A stretch of DNA of 34,179 nucleotides from Acetobacteraceae bacterium (GCA_030039695.1 JASHVB010000042.1:1-34179); one strand, 5' to 3'; counted from the stretch's first letter, positions 1 to 7,424 are shown. Notes: generated by a model from the sequence alone, not told the origin. Made by a program: numbers and translations.

Positions 1-204
1 CTGGACGGGCCTGGCTTGTATGACTGGATGGCCGAGCACCGGCCGCATCTGTGTGCGCGCACCGCATTCATCACGGCTGACACCCTGAGCGCCTCGTCTC
101 ACCGTTTCCTGGCCCGTGCCGCACGACCGATCCTGGAGAAGCCGTTCGTTCCGACGGACTTGCGCCAGCTACTGGCGGAGCTTCAGGTATGCCTGCCCGA
201 TTGA
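1..204 (+). CDS. C-terminal end of a response-regulator receiver domain, probably of a hybrid histidine kinase (5' end outside window)
   Basis: The reading frame is open from base 1 and ends at TGA 202-204. The 67 visible residues match the last half of a CheY-like receiver domain. LDGPGLYDWM is the segment that follows the phospho-acceptor Asp in many hybrid-kinase receivers, FITAD carries the conserved switch Thr of beta-4, and LEKPF carries the conserved Lys of beta-5 followed by the cis-Pro. The acceptor Asp itself lies before the window. After the Lys there are only about 20 residues (helix 5), so the receiver is the last domain, as in hybrid sensor kinases or a stand-alone receiver; no DNA-binding domain follows. 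It would act in the cytoplasm in phosphorelay. Which of the two protein types it belongs to cannot be told from this fragment. Confidence 0.7.
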   Translation: MDGPGLYDWMAEHRPHLCARTAFITADTLSASSHRFLARAARPILEKPFVPTDLRQLLAELQVCLPD

Positions 205-544
205 CTCACCTGCAACCCCGGGCACTGGTCAGCTGCGACGAGTGGTATGTCAGGCTCCACCGCAATCCGCATTGACGGTGCGTTCCGAAGATCGCGCCGC
301 CGCGATGACGCTGCCACAGGGATGGGCGTGTGCTGGCCGATAACCCACATCCGATTCGGGTTTCGATCCGGTGATCGCAGCGATGCCCGGCGTATCACCA
401 CCTTCGGTAATGGAAGGCAGTTGATTCAATCGCACTGCCAGTATCTGAGTGTTCGCCGTTTCGAGCGCACCGTAGCCCCCCGTGCGCTGGCAACGGACAG
501 TCACCGTCAGCGTTGCGGAAATGAAGGCGTCTGTGCAGACTCCA
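205..544. other. Intergenic stretch, no gene seen
   Basis: This is the space between the receiver-domain tail and the convergent VOC gene. Open frames on both strands have no recognisable product and lack ribosome sites. No clear terminator hairpin with a T-run was seen. Confidence 0.5.
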
Positions 545-934
545 CTAATCTGGTCTCCTGTAGCTGACGACCTCATACTCGATGCCATCCAGGTCAAGAA
601 AATAGAAGCGGCGGCCTGGTTCGTAATCGGCATGGCTGAATGGCTTGAGGCCCGCGGCGACCACACGTGCCTCTGTCGCGTCGAGATCGTCGACTTCGAC
701 ACCGATATGGTTCAGTGGCCTACCCTTGGGGAAAACTTCGGCAGCCCGCGCCCGATTACCCGTGGCATAGAGGGCCAGGTAGTGCTCGTTCGTGCCGATA
801 TGGATCGTGTATCCGCCGTTTTGCGCCGGGCCGCGCCAACGGATGTGCCAGTCGAACAGGGTCTGCATGAGGGTCGATGTGCGCTCGGGGTCCGTTACCG
901 TGACGTTTACGTGCTCAATGCGGGGCGCAGACAT
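545..934 (-). CDS. VOC (glyoxalase/bleomycin-resistance fold) protein, SoxR-controlled
   Basis: This gene encodes 129 residues, the usual size of a single VOC protein with two beta-alpha-beta-beta-beta modules. The start MSAPRIEHVNVTV is the typical first strand with the metal-ligand His (H8). IGVEVDD opens the second module, and FYFLDLDGIEYEVV is the characteristic last strand, with Glu as possible metal ligand. Translation starts at ATG 934, preceded by AGGAGG 8 nt upstream. The family includes glyoxalases, dioxygenases and drug-binding proteins, so the substrate is not defined. It is divergent from soxR, and the intergenic region holds a SoxR box between a -35 and a -10 that point toward this gene. 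A role in defence against redox-cycling compounds or reactive aldehydes is therefore likely (inference). Confidence 0.85.
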   Translation of the reverse strand: MSAPRIEHVNVTVTDPERTSTLMQTLFDWHIRWRGPAQNGGYTIHIGTNEHYLALYATGNRARAAEVFPKGRPLNHIGVEVDDLDATEARVVAAGLKPFSHADYEPGRRFYFLDLDGIEYEVVSYRRPD

Positions 935-980
935 GTCAGTCTCCTCCTTGGCTTGGGTGCGGATCGGTCGCCGATTGCAT

Positions 981-1011
981 TTGGTAGAACCTCAAGCTAA
1001 CTTTAGGTCAA
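981..1011 (-). promoter_or_regulatory. SoxR-type promoter of the VOC gene, 19-bp spacer
   Basis: On the minus strand, TTGACC (1011-1006) and TACCAA (986-981) are separated by exactly 19 bp. Over-long 19-20 bp spacers are the hallmark of promoters activated by MerR-family regulators such as SoxR, which distort the spacer DNA. The SoxR dyad fills this spacer. The promoter drives the VOC gene, whose ATG lies 47 nt downstream of the -10. Confidence 0.8.
989..1008. promoter_or_regulatory. SoxR box
   Basis: The dyad is ACCTCAAG-CTAA-CTTTAGGT, with one mismatch between the 8-bp arms. It closely resembles the enterobacterial soxS operator core CCTCAAG-N4-CTTGAGG. It lies 25 bp upstream of the soxR start and inside the divergent VOC promoter spacer, so SoxR may activate the VOC gene and possibly influence its own expression. 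Confidence 0.85.
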
Positions 1012-1033
1012 GATATTTTTTCGGGCATGTGGC

Positions 1034-1498
1034 ATGGCCCCCTCCACGCTATCGATCGGTGAACTCGCCCGACGGACCGGGCTGTCGGTGTCCGCAATCC
1101 GGTTCTACGAGACACGCGGTCTGGTCCGGGCAACCCGTGGTTCTGGCAATCAGCGGCGGTTCATGCGCTCTGACATCCGGCGCTTGTCATTCGTGCTGAT
1201 TGCCCAACAGCTTGGTTTCAGCCTTGCGGAGATTGAGGGTGAACTCTCGACACTGCGGCACGGCCAGGCACCCACCGCCGCGGACTGGCGCGCCATTGGG
1301 GAACGCATTCGTGGTGTTCTGGCGGCGAAGATCGCCATGTTGCAAAGAACGCAAGAACTTCTTGATGGTTGTATCGGATGCGGCTGCTTATCGCTTGATC
1401 GCTGCGCCCTCTACAACCCCAACGACCGTGCCGCGCGCGCCGGCCCAGGGCCGCGTTTCTTGTTAGGGGACAAGGCTTCTGACTTCGAAAATAATTGA
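1034..1498 (+). CDS. soxR: Redox-sensitive transcriptional activator SoxR
   Basis: This gene encodes a 154-residue MerR-family regulator. The N-terminal winged HTH (about residues 5-75) reads TLSIGELARRTGLSVSAIRF-YE, then the coiled dimerisation helix (about 80-112). The [2Fe-2S] cluster loop follows: C113-x2-C116-x-C118-x5-C124, the exact SoxR spacing, then LYNPND as in E. coli SoxR. The protein senses redox-cycling agents by oxidation of the cluster and remodels promoters with long spacers. The ATG at 1034 has only a weak ribosome site, but the protein begins at the normal SoxR position. The adjacent divergent VOC promoter carries a SoxR box, so that gene is the likely direct target. This fits non-enteric bacteria, where SoxR usually controls small detoxification regulons directly and not through SoxS. 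Confidence 0.93.
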   Translation: MAPSTLSIGELARRTGLSVSAIRFYETRGLVRATRGSGNQRRFMRSDIRRLSFVLIAQQLGFSLAEIEGELSTLRHGQAPTAADWRAIGERIRGVLAAKIAMLQRTQELLDGCIGCGCLSLDRCALYNPNDRAARAGPGPRFLLGDKASDFENN

Positions 1499-1673
1499 CC
1501 ACATCGAGAGGCTGGCGGGACCAATGCCCGTTGCATTTAGGGACGCTGGGTCGTTCTCATCTTCGTTCAGGCAGTTGTCGCGCGCCTGAGCGGACAGAGG
1601 GTAGCAAAGATAGTGCCTGTCCGCGTAAGCCGAGTTGAGATCTCTGCACTCGGGAAAACACAGGAGAGCCGCC

Positions 1674-2513
1674 GTGGATATCATCACCGTCCGCCAGGCT
1701 TTCGCCGAGGAACTGCGCTATGTTGCCCATATCCGCTTGGACGCGGTTATCGCTGCATTTGCCGCAGTCCCACGTGAGCGATTCCTCGGCTCGCCGCCGT
1801 GGCGCGTCTATGACCAAGACACCGGTGAATATTGGACCGTTCCCTTAGCGGATCCAGCCGCCGCCTATCACAACGTGCTATTTGCCATCGACACAGATCG
1901 CGGGATTAACAATGGCCAACCGGAGTTTTGGGCGCGGCTGTTCGATCGGCTCGGGATTCGTGCCGGCGAAACGGTGGTCCATGTCGGCGCCGGGCTTGGC
2001 TACTACACGGCGATCATCGCCGAATTGACCGGGCCGACCGGGCATGTGTTGGCGATTGAGGTGGATGCGGAACTCGCAAAGCAGGCCCGCGCCAACCTGG
2101 CCGGGATCGGCAATGTGCAGTTAGAAACCGCGGATGGCAGCAGCTTCGATCCTGGTCTGGCCGACGTGGTGGTGGTGAACGCCGGCGCGACGCATCCGCT
2201 GCCCCTCTGGCTCGACATATTGCGGCCAGGCGGGCGCCTGCTGCTGCCACTGACCCCAGATGCCGGCCTGGGCACGGTGTTCCGTGTTGAGCGCCTGGGC
2301 GCGACGCAGCGTTATGCTGCCAGCGCAGCGTCCGGCGTGGGTATCTACCCCTGCATCGGTGCCCGCACGCCGCAGGCGGGGCGCGCACTTGGACGGGCGC
2401 TGGCCGGCGGCGGGCAGCGATTCGTCCGTTCGCTACGGCGGGACACGCACGCGCGCGAGACGGAATGCTGGCTGCATGGCGATGGCTACTGCCTGTCGCT
2501 GCGGTTGGCCTGA
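1674..2513 (+). CDS. Protein-L-isoaspartate O-methyltransferase-family (PCMT-like) SAM methyltransferase
   Basis: GTG 1674 is chosen as start because AGGAG lies 7 nt upstream; the frame is open further up but without a ribosome site. The product has 279 residues, longer than classical Pcm (about 210). It shows the SAM-binding motif I VHVGAGLGYYTAI with an acidic end of strand 2 (AIEVD), motif II around ADVVVVNAG and a PGGRLLLPL strand. The PCMT landmarks GQ (in NNGQPEF) and ERFLG near the N-terminus are kept, but the classical substrate loop is changed. It probably methylates a carboxyl group, with repair of isoaspartyl residues as the family role; substrate specificity is not assured. It stands alone, 175 nt after soxR on the same strand. 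The N-terminal extension and the unusual region around residue 70-80 suggest a divergent subfamily. Confidence 0.75.
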   Translation: MDIITVRQAFAEELRYVAHIRLDAVIAAFAAVPRERFLGSPPWRVYDQDTGEYWTVPLADPAAAYHNVLFAIDTDRGINNGQPEFWARLFDRLGIRAGETVVHVGAGLGYYTAIIAELTGPTGHVLAIEVDAELAKQARANLAGIGNVQLETADGSSFDPGLADVVVVNAGATHPLPLWLDILRPGGRLLLPLTPDAGLGTVFRVERLGATQRYAASAASGVGIYPCIGARTPQAGRALGRALAGGGQRFVRSLRRDTHARETECWLHGDGYCLSLRLA

Positions 2514-3011
2514 GCCGCATCGATCAGCCAATTGCGCACGCCCTGGCCATCGCTAGTTCCAGGTTGGGGTCGGTCGCGCAGTAGCACGCCATCTACCTAT
2601 GATGATGTTCTTTGTGACTGGCGCTGAGGCAGCCTAGAGGATTTGGTAGACATGAGGACTGCAAACAACCCCTGGGTGGGTGCCACTCGATCTCTATCAC
2701 TTTGCGGGCGTCGCGCTGGCACGGACCCAATTGCACCGCTTCGGGGTCACTCCGCACCGGCCGCAGCTTGTCCAAACCGATGACGCGGACGACGAGGTTG
2801 TCCAGCTCTCGCCGCGCATGGACGCGGCACGTCATGACGCAGACATTGCGGTCGACCAGGCAACCATGCCGCAGTCCATCTTGAGTCACCCCGACTGGAA
2901 TACGCGATTCGAGGCGTTGACCCTGACCGGCGGCGGAACCCAATTGCTGGCGTCACCCGAACCGCCCGCGACTGCCTCCGCTACTCAGCCGCCAGCAGTC
3001 GCGTCGGATGC
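2514..3011 (+). other. Unassigned stretch holding the first part of an unrecognised open frame (2680-3138)
   Basis: A 152-codon frame on the plus strand (2680-3138) has coding-like composition, including DWNTRFEALTL and a Pro/Ala-rich linker near residues 90-120, but I recognise no family. It has no convincing ribosome site. It overlaps the start of the next, apparently frameshifted, membrane-protein relic and may be the same gene in another frame. The antisense frame 2593-2943 is equally open and equally unrecognisable. Confidence 0.25.
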
Positions 3012-3681
3012 ATGGCGGCCTCCGGGAGGTCCTCTTCCGTCAATCAGCGCGATGGTCGTGCCGATCGTGCGCCTGATGTGGCTGTGGTGCACTGGGGTTT
3101 CGAATTCGTGCCGGTCGCGGTGTTCTCGTCGCGCCTGATCGGCGCCACCGCGATCTGGTTGCGTCGCACTATGATCTTGTTGCTCGTGCGCGTCATCGTC
3201 GAGTACGCGTTTCTGAACTTAACCTTCGGCCCGAATTGGGTCGTAGGGCTCATTTACTGCTACGACAGTGAGGCTCTGGCAATCGTCCCCGGTAGGTTCC
3301 CGACCAACGACATTTACAATAATCAGAATGTCGCGGCTTTCACGTCTTGATCCGTCCCCCAACGGGCCCGTCGTCGAGACCCCGTTCCGAAGCGACGACT
3401 TCAACGTCTATCCGCCGCGAAACCGCACTCGCTACCCCGATAGCGGCGACGTCTTCACAGTCCGGTATCTGCCCCGCCACTCAGACGAACTCGTGATCGT
3501 CCGCAACGACAGCAATCGATGGAGCAACCGGCTGCGTTGCGAAGAGCTGCCAGCCACGGCCGGTCAGGCAGACCAGAAGACGACCTTTGCGCCGGAAAAT
3601 CTGGCCCTCCGGCAGGCGGCCCAAGCCATGCACGCCGCGGTGCAGTTGGCTGGCGGTCAGTCGGACAACGACTCGAACTGA
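3012..3681 (+). pseudogene. Frameshifted relic of a DUF3592-like membrane protein
   Basis: Two frames read as one protein. The first (to the stop at 3348-3350) gives hydrophobic segments around IGATAIWL and ILLLVRVIVEYAFL, then a loop ending NNQNVAAFTS. The second, entered at about 3342, continues with RLDPSPNGPVVETP and a soluble beta-rich domain containing DVFTVRYLPRHSDELVIV, typical of bacterial DUF3592-type proteins, and stops at 3681. The junction reads A-CGTCT-TGAT. Restoring a second CGTCT copy would put both halves in frame (…FTS-RLD…), so loss of one 5-bp tandem copy is the simplest explanation (inference). Function of the family is unknown. The N-terminus may extend into the preceding unassigned frame. 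Confidence 0.45.
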
Positions 3682-3871
3682 GGCAACGCTGCTTCGTCCA
3701 AGGGGCGGGCGCTAACCGCATTCCGTACGCTCGACCCGCCGCCGACGGCTGGAAAGCAGACCTTCTGAGGACATGCAAAGAGTCAAATTATTTCCTGCTA
3801 GCGCCACCGGCCGGGATCGCCTGTTACCGCTGCCTGATCTGCCCCTTATACCTGCGGTCTAATGGGATGCC

Positions 3872-4768
3872 TCAGCCTGGGCGAATTGCGTGGCCGTCGA
3901 CCACCGCTGGTTCGTCGAGCGTTCGGTCCAGAAATTCCGCGATCAACCGGGCGATCTCGTCTGGCTTCTCATACAATGCAAAGTGTCCGGCATCGATGAT
4001 GTGGCACTCAGCCTGTGGAAGGTCGCGGTGGTAGGCGGCTACCTCAGCAACCAGAAATGAGGGATCATATTGACCCCAAATAACCAGCGTGGCTGGTTGA
4101 TGTCGCCGCAGCCAGGCGCCCCATGCCCGATAGCGGGCGACGTTGGTGCGGTAATCGTAGAACAGATCGAGTTGTATATCCGCTTCGCCAGGCCGACTCA
4201 GGAAGGCGAATTCGTCCGTCCACCGGTCAGGGTCGAGTGTTTCAGGGTTTGGGTTGGAGCCCACATGGCGCTGCCGAGTTGCGCCGAGGGACAAGAAATT
4301 CGCGCGTAAGCCAGCCTCATTCGCAGCACGGTCGGCCCAGAACTCCCGCCGCTTCTGCCAGAGGGGACCCAGACCGTCCTCATGCGCGACGGCGTTCTGT
4401 ATGATCAACGCCTGCACGCGCTCTGGATGCGCCCCGGCAAGCCGGAAGCCGACCGGGCCGCCATAGTCCTGCATGTAAAGCACATAACGGTCGAGATGCA
4501 GCGCCTCGGTGAAGTGCTGCGTGATCTCGGCGATGTGATCGAACGTATAAGAGAATGCCGTGACAGAGGGCGCATCGCTGTGACCGAAACCCGGGTAATC
4601 CGGGGCGATGAGGTGATAGCTCGTAGACAGGCGCGCTAGCAGTGGTTCGTACATACGCGAAGATGAGGGAAAGCCATGCAGAAGCAGCAGTACCGGTGCA
4701 TCCAGGCGCCCAGCTTCGCGATAGAAGATGGACACGCCGTCGACCTGAATTGTTCGATAGAGTACCAT
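3872..4768 (-). CDS. Alpha/beta-fold hydrolase with Asp nucleophile (dehalogenase/epoxide-hydrolase group)
   Basis: This gene encodes 298 residues from ATG 4768, which has AAGG 7 nt upstream; a GTG 9 nt earlier is less well placed. The order of elements is that of the haloalkane dehalogenase/epoxide hydrolase clan. The oxyanion motif is LLHGFPSSSRMY (about 30-40). The nucleophile elbow is YMQDYGGP with Asp101 in place of the serine of esterases. A cap domain covers about 125-215. IWGQYDP supplies the candidate acid and DAGHFALYE the catalytic His262. An Asp nucleophile implies attack on a carbon-halogen or epoxide bond via an ester intermediate (family knowledge); the exact substrate is open. 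It has no signal peptide, so it should be cytoplasmic. It is monocistronic; a 16-bp palindrome lies about 170 bp upstream. Confidence 0.87.
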   Translation of the reverse strand: MVLYRTIQVDGVSIFYREAGRLDAPVLLLLHGFPSSSRMYEPLLARLSTSYHLIAPDYPGFGHSDAPSVTAFSYTFDHIAEITQHFTEALHLDRYVLYMQDYGGPVGFRLAGAHPERVQALIIQNAVAHEDGLGPLWQKRREFWADRAANEAGLRANFLSLGATRQRHVGSNPNPETLDPDRWTDEFAFLSRPGEADIQLDLFYDYRTNVARYRAWGAWLRRHQPATLVIWGQYDPSFLVAEVAAYHRDLPQAECHIIDAGHFALYEKPDEIARLIAEFLDRTLDEPAVVDGHAIRPG

Positions 4769-5159
4769 TGGCAGCACCTTTGACGCGTGGGTGGGTGAAG
4801 GGGTTGCGGCCGGCGCCTACCTGACGGGGGCCTTTCAGCAATCGTAGAATTCCTAGGCAGATTTCATGGCCTCGGCCGTTAGATAATCAGCGCTATGACC
4901 GCCGCCAATTAGCCCATCGCGGTGATGCAACGATGCAGTACGAATTCGTACTAGGTCGATCCGAAGCTGGATGCCCCTCTCCCATTCCCTTGTATACATC
5001 CCTCTGCTCACGTTCCCTTGTGTCTGTCCTCGTGCTTCCTTCCAGTTCGATACATTTCGCCAAAATAGCCTCGAACGGGCGGCTTATCGGGGCCGGTGAC
5101 TAGGCTCGCTTCGTCGCGGCTCGGCTGTGGGTCTCATGCCGCGATAAAGAGAGTTCGCC
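4769..5159. other. Intergenic region with a perfect 16-bp palindrome
   Basis: This region lies between the divergent hydrolase and formamidase-like genes, so it should carry promoters for both. The only strong element seen is the palindrome at 4937-4952. The segment around 4975-5040 is pyrimidine-rich on the plus strand. No open frame here has a recognisable product. Confidence 0.5.
4937..4952. promoter_or_regulatory. Perfect 16-bp palindrome, candidate operator
   Basis: The sequence AGTACGAATTCGTACT is fully self-complementary. It sits in the divergent intergenic region, about 170 bp from the hydrolase start and 208 bp from the formamidase start. Its length and symmetry suit a dimeric repressor such as a TetR- or MarR-type protein, but no such regulator gene is adjacent. 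Confidence 0.35.
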
Positions 5160-5197
5160 ATGCACGCCATCCGGTTCGACCCCGACAAGCGAATGTG

Positions 5198-5220
5198 CGA
5201 TGAGCCCAACTGGGTCATCG
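5198..5220. repeat. Imperfect bulged hairpin, putative left-end structure of the IS605-type element
   Basis: The arms CGATGA and TCATCG enclose G-CCC-AACT-GGG, leaving one unpaired G on the left arm. IS605-family ends form such single-strand hairpins with a bulged base. The position, about 65 bp beyond the 3' end of tnpA, suits a left end. Confidence 0.35.
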
Positions 5221-5283
5221 AACTTCCGCGAGAAACCCTGGCGTTCAGGCTGGCGAGGGATAGCGGGGCGAGCAAAGATCGCC

Positions 5284-5694
5284 TCAAGGAGCTTTCAACG
5301 CGTGCTGTTGGTCCACGTATTGCCGAACCAGCTCGAGCGGCGCGCCACCAGTAGAGGCGACGAAATAGGACGGACTCCAGAGCACGCCGTGGTCGTAGCG
5401 CCCGGCGATATCGGGTCGCTCCTTGCGGAGCATCCGGCTGGACGTCCCCTTGAGGGCATTGACCAACACCGAGATCGAGAGCTTCGGCGGGTACTCGATG
5501 ACCGCACGCAAATGAGCGGCCTCGCCATCGCGGGCAAGCAACTGGCACGCCATCTGCTCGCAGACCTTGGCGAAATGTCGCGGTAGCCACCCCAGCGCGG
5601 CGGCATCGAATAGCTTGCGTCGGTATTTGGTGACACAGACCAAGTGCACCGTGAGTCTAGAAACGCTGTGCCGTTCCCGTCTGAAATCTTGCAT
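5284..5694 (-). CDS. tnpA: IS200/IS605-family Y1 transposase TnpA, probably inactive
   Basis: The 136 residues are of normal family length. Recognisable blocks are HLVCVTKYRRKLF at the N-terminus, EYPPKLSISVLVNALKG, SRMLRKERPDIAGRY, GVLWSPSYF and the catalytic-tyrosine helix VRQYVDQQ. TnpA normally cuts single-stranded element ends with the Tyr and a metal held by the His-hydrophobic-His (HUH) motif, usually written DHVHLLVEYPPK. Here the same place reads AAHLRAVIEYPPK: aligned from the EYPPK block, the first His is kept and the second is Arg, with two extra residues before it. This should impair metal binding. It is divergent from tnpB. Confidence 0.85.
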   Translation of the reverse strand: MQDFRRERHSVSRLTVHLVCVTKYRRKLFDAAALGWLPRHFAKVCEQMACQLLARDGEAAHLRAVIEYPPKLSISVLVNALKGTSSRMLRKERPDIAGRYDHGVLWSPSYFVASTGGAPLELVRQYVDQQHALKAP

Positions 5695-5723
5695 GCTGCT
5701 GGCAGACCAACGACACCACCGGC

Positions 5724-6202
5724 ATGCTGCTGACGTACCGTTACCGCGTCAAGGATGCAACAACCGCAAACCACCTCGCGACCATGGCGCGGTCGGTGAA
5801 CACGGTCTGGAACTACTGCGGCGACGTCCAGAACGCCTCCCGCCGGCTCAACCGCAGATGGCCGAGTGGATACGACCTGATCGGCCTGACCAACGGATGC
5901 AGCAAACCGCTTGGCCTCCACAGCGCCACCGTGCAGGCAGTCTGCAAGCAGTTCGCCACCAGTCGAGACCAGGCACGCCGCAAGCCGCGCTGGCGCGTCA
6001 GCCGTGGCGCGAAACGGTCGCTCGGGTGGGTGCCGTTCCCATGCGCCAGACCACTCAAGGTCGATGGCGACGCCGTGAGCTTCCTCGGCCGCAGATACCG
6101 GCTCTGGCCCGCACGAAGATGGCTAAGTCCGTCCTCGATGCCGGCAGGGCCGCGTTCCGCTCGATGCTCCATGACAAAGCCATTAGGCAGAGAAGACGTT
6201 AA
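5724..6202 (+). pseudogene. tnpB: TnpB RNA-guided nuclease relic, internally deleted and frameshifted
   Basis: The first 115 or so residues, from MLLTYRYRVKD through VWNYCGDVQNASRR, GLHSATVQAVCKQF and FLGRRYRLW, are the N-terminal part of an alphaproteobacterial TnpB. The next recognisable block, TKMAKSVLDAGRAAFRSML, belongs close to the C-terminus and is in another frame (stop at 6202). Roughly 150-170 codons between them are missing, including the first RuvC catalytic Asp. The C-terminal zinc finger and last RuvC acidic residue are also absent. No functional nuclease or guide-RNA-bearing right end can be expected. Confidence 0.8.
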
Positions 6203-6476
6203 AACCGCTACCACCCGGACATCGCGCCGATCGTGGAAATCGCTGAGGGAGACGCGATCGCGCTGGAGACGCGCGACGCACTTGACGGTCAGATCGGGCC
6301 GCAAACCACCGTCGCCGATCTCGCCAGCCTCGACGTTGGGGCAGTGCACCCGCTGACTGGCCGGTGTTCTTGAATGGCGCGATGCCCGGCGACATCTGGC
6401 GATCGAGTTCGCCGACATCATCGGGCGGCCGACCGCATTCAGCGTCATCACGCCGGGCCTCGGGTTCCTGCCCGAG

Positions 6477-6834
6477 TGCGAGGCGCAATGCGGCTACCGC
6501 CGAAATCAACCCGACACCTCTCGAGTGGGCTGGCAGCGCCTATCGGCGGGGTCGACCCAAGTCAGATGCTCAACGACGCATCCGCGATCCCCCGATAGCA
6601 GACGGTCCTCAATGGCCGCGATGGAGCAACCCCCCCACCGGGCTGACGAGGCTTTTAGCCGGCTGTCGACCGCCTCTGGCCCGATCCAACGGCCGAGGAA
6701 ATTTTTGGCAGAATGTCTTGTAACGACAACCGGGGTGGTTTCAGGGCGCCTCTGTCACCTGAAAGGCGACTACCATTCAGCCGGCCGCGCCTGCTACGCT
6801 ACGCACGCCGAGTGAGCCCTATGGAGTGCCCCCG
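6477..6834. other. Gap after the formamidase relic, no gene seen
   Basis: Three overlapping open frames run through this stretch, but none continues the amidase similarity or resembles another family. It is probably degraded formamidase 3' sequence. The promoter of the cupin gene must lie at its right end; no clear -35/-10 pair was identified. Confidence 0.4.
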
Positions 6835-7248
6835 ATGAGTGCAACAACCACCAAAGGCAACCCGAACCGGACACCGAAAGCCGAGGCGACGATCGGCGCC
6901 TCGACCTACGTGAAGCCGCAAGAGATGGCGTGGGCAGTCACGCAATTTCCCGGTATCTCGATCAAGGTCCTTTATGAGGACAAGTCGAAGGGCGAGATGA
7001 CCTGCCTGCTCAAGTGGGCACCTGGCGCGTCGTTGCCGATGCACAAGCATTCCGAACTGGAGCAGAGCTACGTGGTCGAAGGCTCGTTCTCCGACCATGA
7101 CGGCACTTGCCGCGCCGGTGAATACGTGTGGCGCAAGGCCGGGTCGTTCCACGAAACGCACTCCGCTGAAGGCGCCGTGGTTCTCGCGGTGTACCGCAAA
7201 CCGAACGTGTTCCAGCACAGCACCGGGTACAATTGGGGCCGCGACTAG
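6835..7248 (+). CDS. Single-domain cupin (ChrR-type) metal-binding protein
   Basis: This gene encodes 137 residues from ATG 6835, with TGGAG 8 nt upstream; a GTG at 6826 is in frame but lies on top of that site. Cupin motif 1 is complete (G-x5-HKH-x3-E-x6-G within PGASLPMHKHSE…VVEG). Motif 2 is GEYVWRKAGSFHETHS with the fourth metal-ligand His. Such ChrR-like cupins bind Zn, Fe or Mn and occur as dioxygenase-type enzymes or as sensors; here no sigma factor or anti-sigma domain is attached or adjacent. There is no signal peptide. The substrate is unknown. The gene stands alone, 245 nt before a second Asp-nucleophile hydrolase on the same strand. Confidence 0.83.
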   Translation: MSATTTKGNPNRTPKAEATIGASTYVKPQEMAWAVTQFPGISIKVLYEDKSKGEMTCLLKWAPGASLPMHKHSELEQSYVVEGSFSDHDGTCRAGEYVWRKAGSFHETHSAEGAVVLAVYRKPNVFQHSTGYNWGRD

Positions 7249-7390
7249 GGCCCCGGTCGACGGACTTGGTGGCCCGCCGTTCGCCCGTCCTGGCCATCCA
7301 ACTCTCTTTGTTTGAGCAACGAGAGCGAAAGGTCCACAATTCGCCGGAAATGAGCGAAGACTCGAAAGCCGCTGAGAGATATTTGGCTTT

Positions 7391-7424
7391 CGTTGAAGTA
7401 AGGCATCCGTTGAAGTAAGGCATC
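7391..7424. repeat. Perfect tandem duplication of 17 bp
   Basis: CGTTGAAGTAAGGCATC occurs twice head to tail (7391-7407 and 7408-7424) with no mismatch, about 70 bp upstream of the hydrolase gene. It may be a recent replication-slippage duplication or a direct-repeat binding site; nothing decides between these. Confidence 0.6.

Larger units (their letters stand above)
5198..6202. mobile_element. Decayed IS200/IS605-family insertion element (divergent tnpA and tnpB)
   Basis: A Y1-type transposase on the minus strand and a TnpB on the plus strand diverge from a 29-nt gap, the arrangement of IS605-type elements. On the left, an imperfect hairpin at 5198-5220 (CGATGA/TCATCG and CCC/GGG with one bulged G) resembles the bulged subterminal hairpins recognised by TnpA. 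On the right, tnpB is truncated and its stop codon at 6200-6202 directly abuts the resumed formamidase reading frame at 6203, so no right-end hairpin remains. The exact left border is uncertain by tens of bases. The element is judged non-mobile because of the tnpA HUH change, the tnpB deletion and the missing right end. Confidence 0.7.
5160..6476 (+). pseudogene. Formamidase/acetamidase-family gene, interrupted by an IS605-type element and frameshifted
   Basis: The N-terminus starts at ATG 5160 (AGAGAG about 6 nt upstream) with MHAIRFDPDKRMCDEP, as in FmdA/AmdA-type amidases. After about 1 kb of insertion-element sequence the protein resumes at 6203 with NRYHPDIAPIVEIAEGD, then ETRDALDGQIGP and GAVHPLTG, all family signatures. 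A frameshift near 6368 moves to PVFLNGAMPGD, and a second near 6395 moves to LAIEFADIIG and ITPGLGFLPE. Similarity stops at about 6476; the last two-thirds of the expected 300-400 residues are not found. An intact enzyme would hydrolyse formamide or short amides to ammonia and acid. The gene is clearly dead. The N-terminal assignment rests on a short match and is less certain than the 6203-6476 part. Confidence 0.65.

Noticed and set aside
5295..6451. Long minus-strand frames of 208 and 212 codons over the IS605-type element
   Set aside because: They are shadows of tnpA in another frame and of tnpB/formamidase on the other strand.
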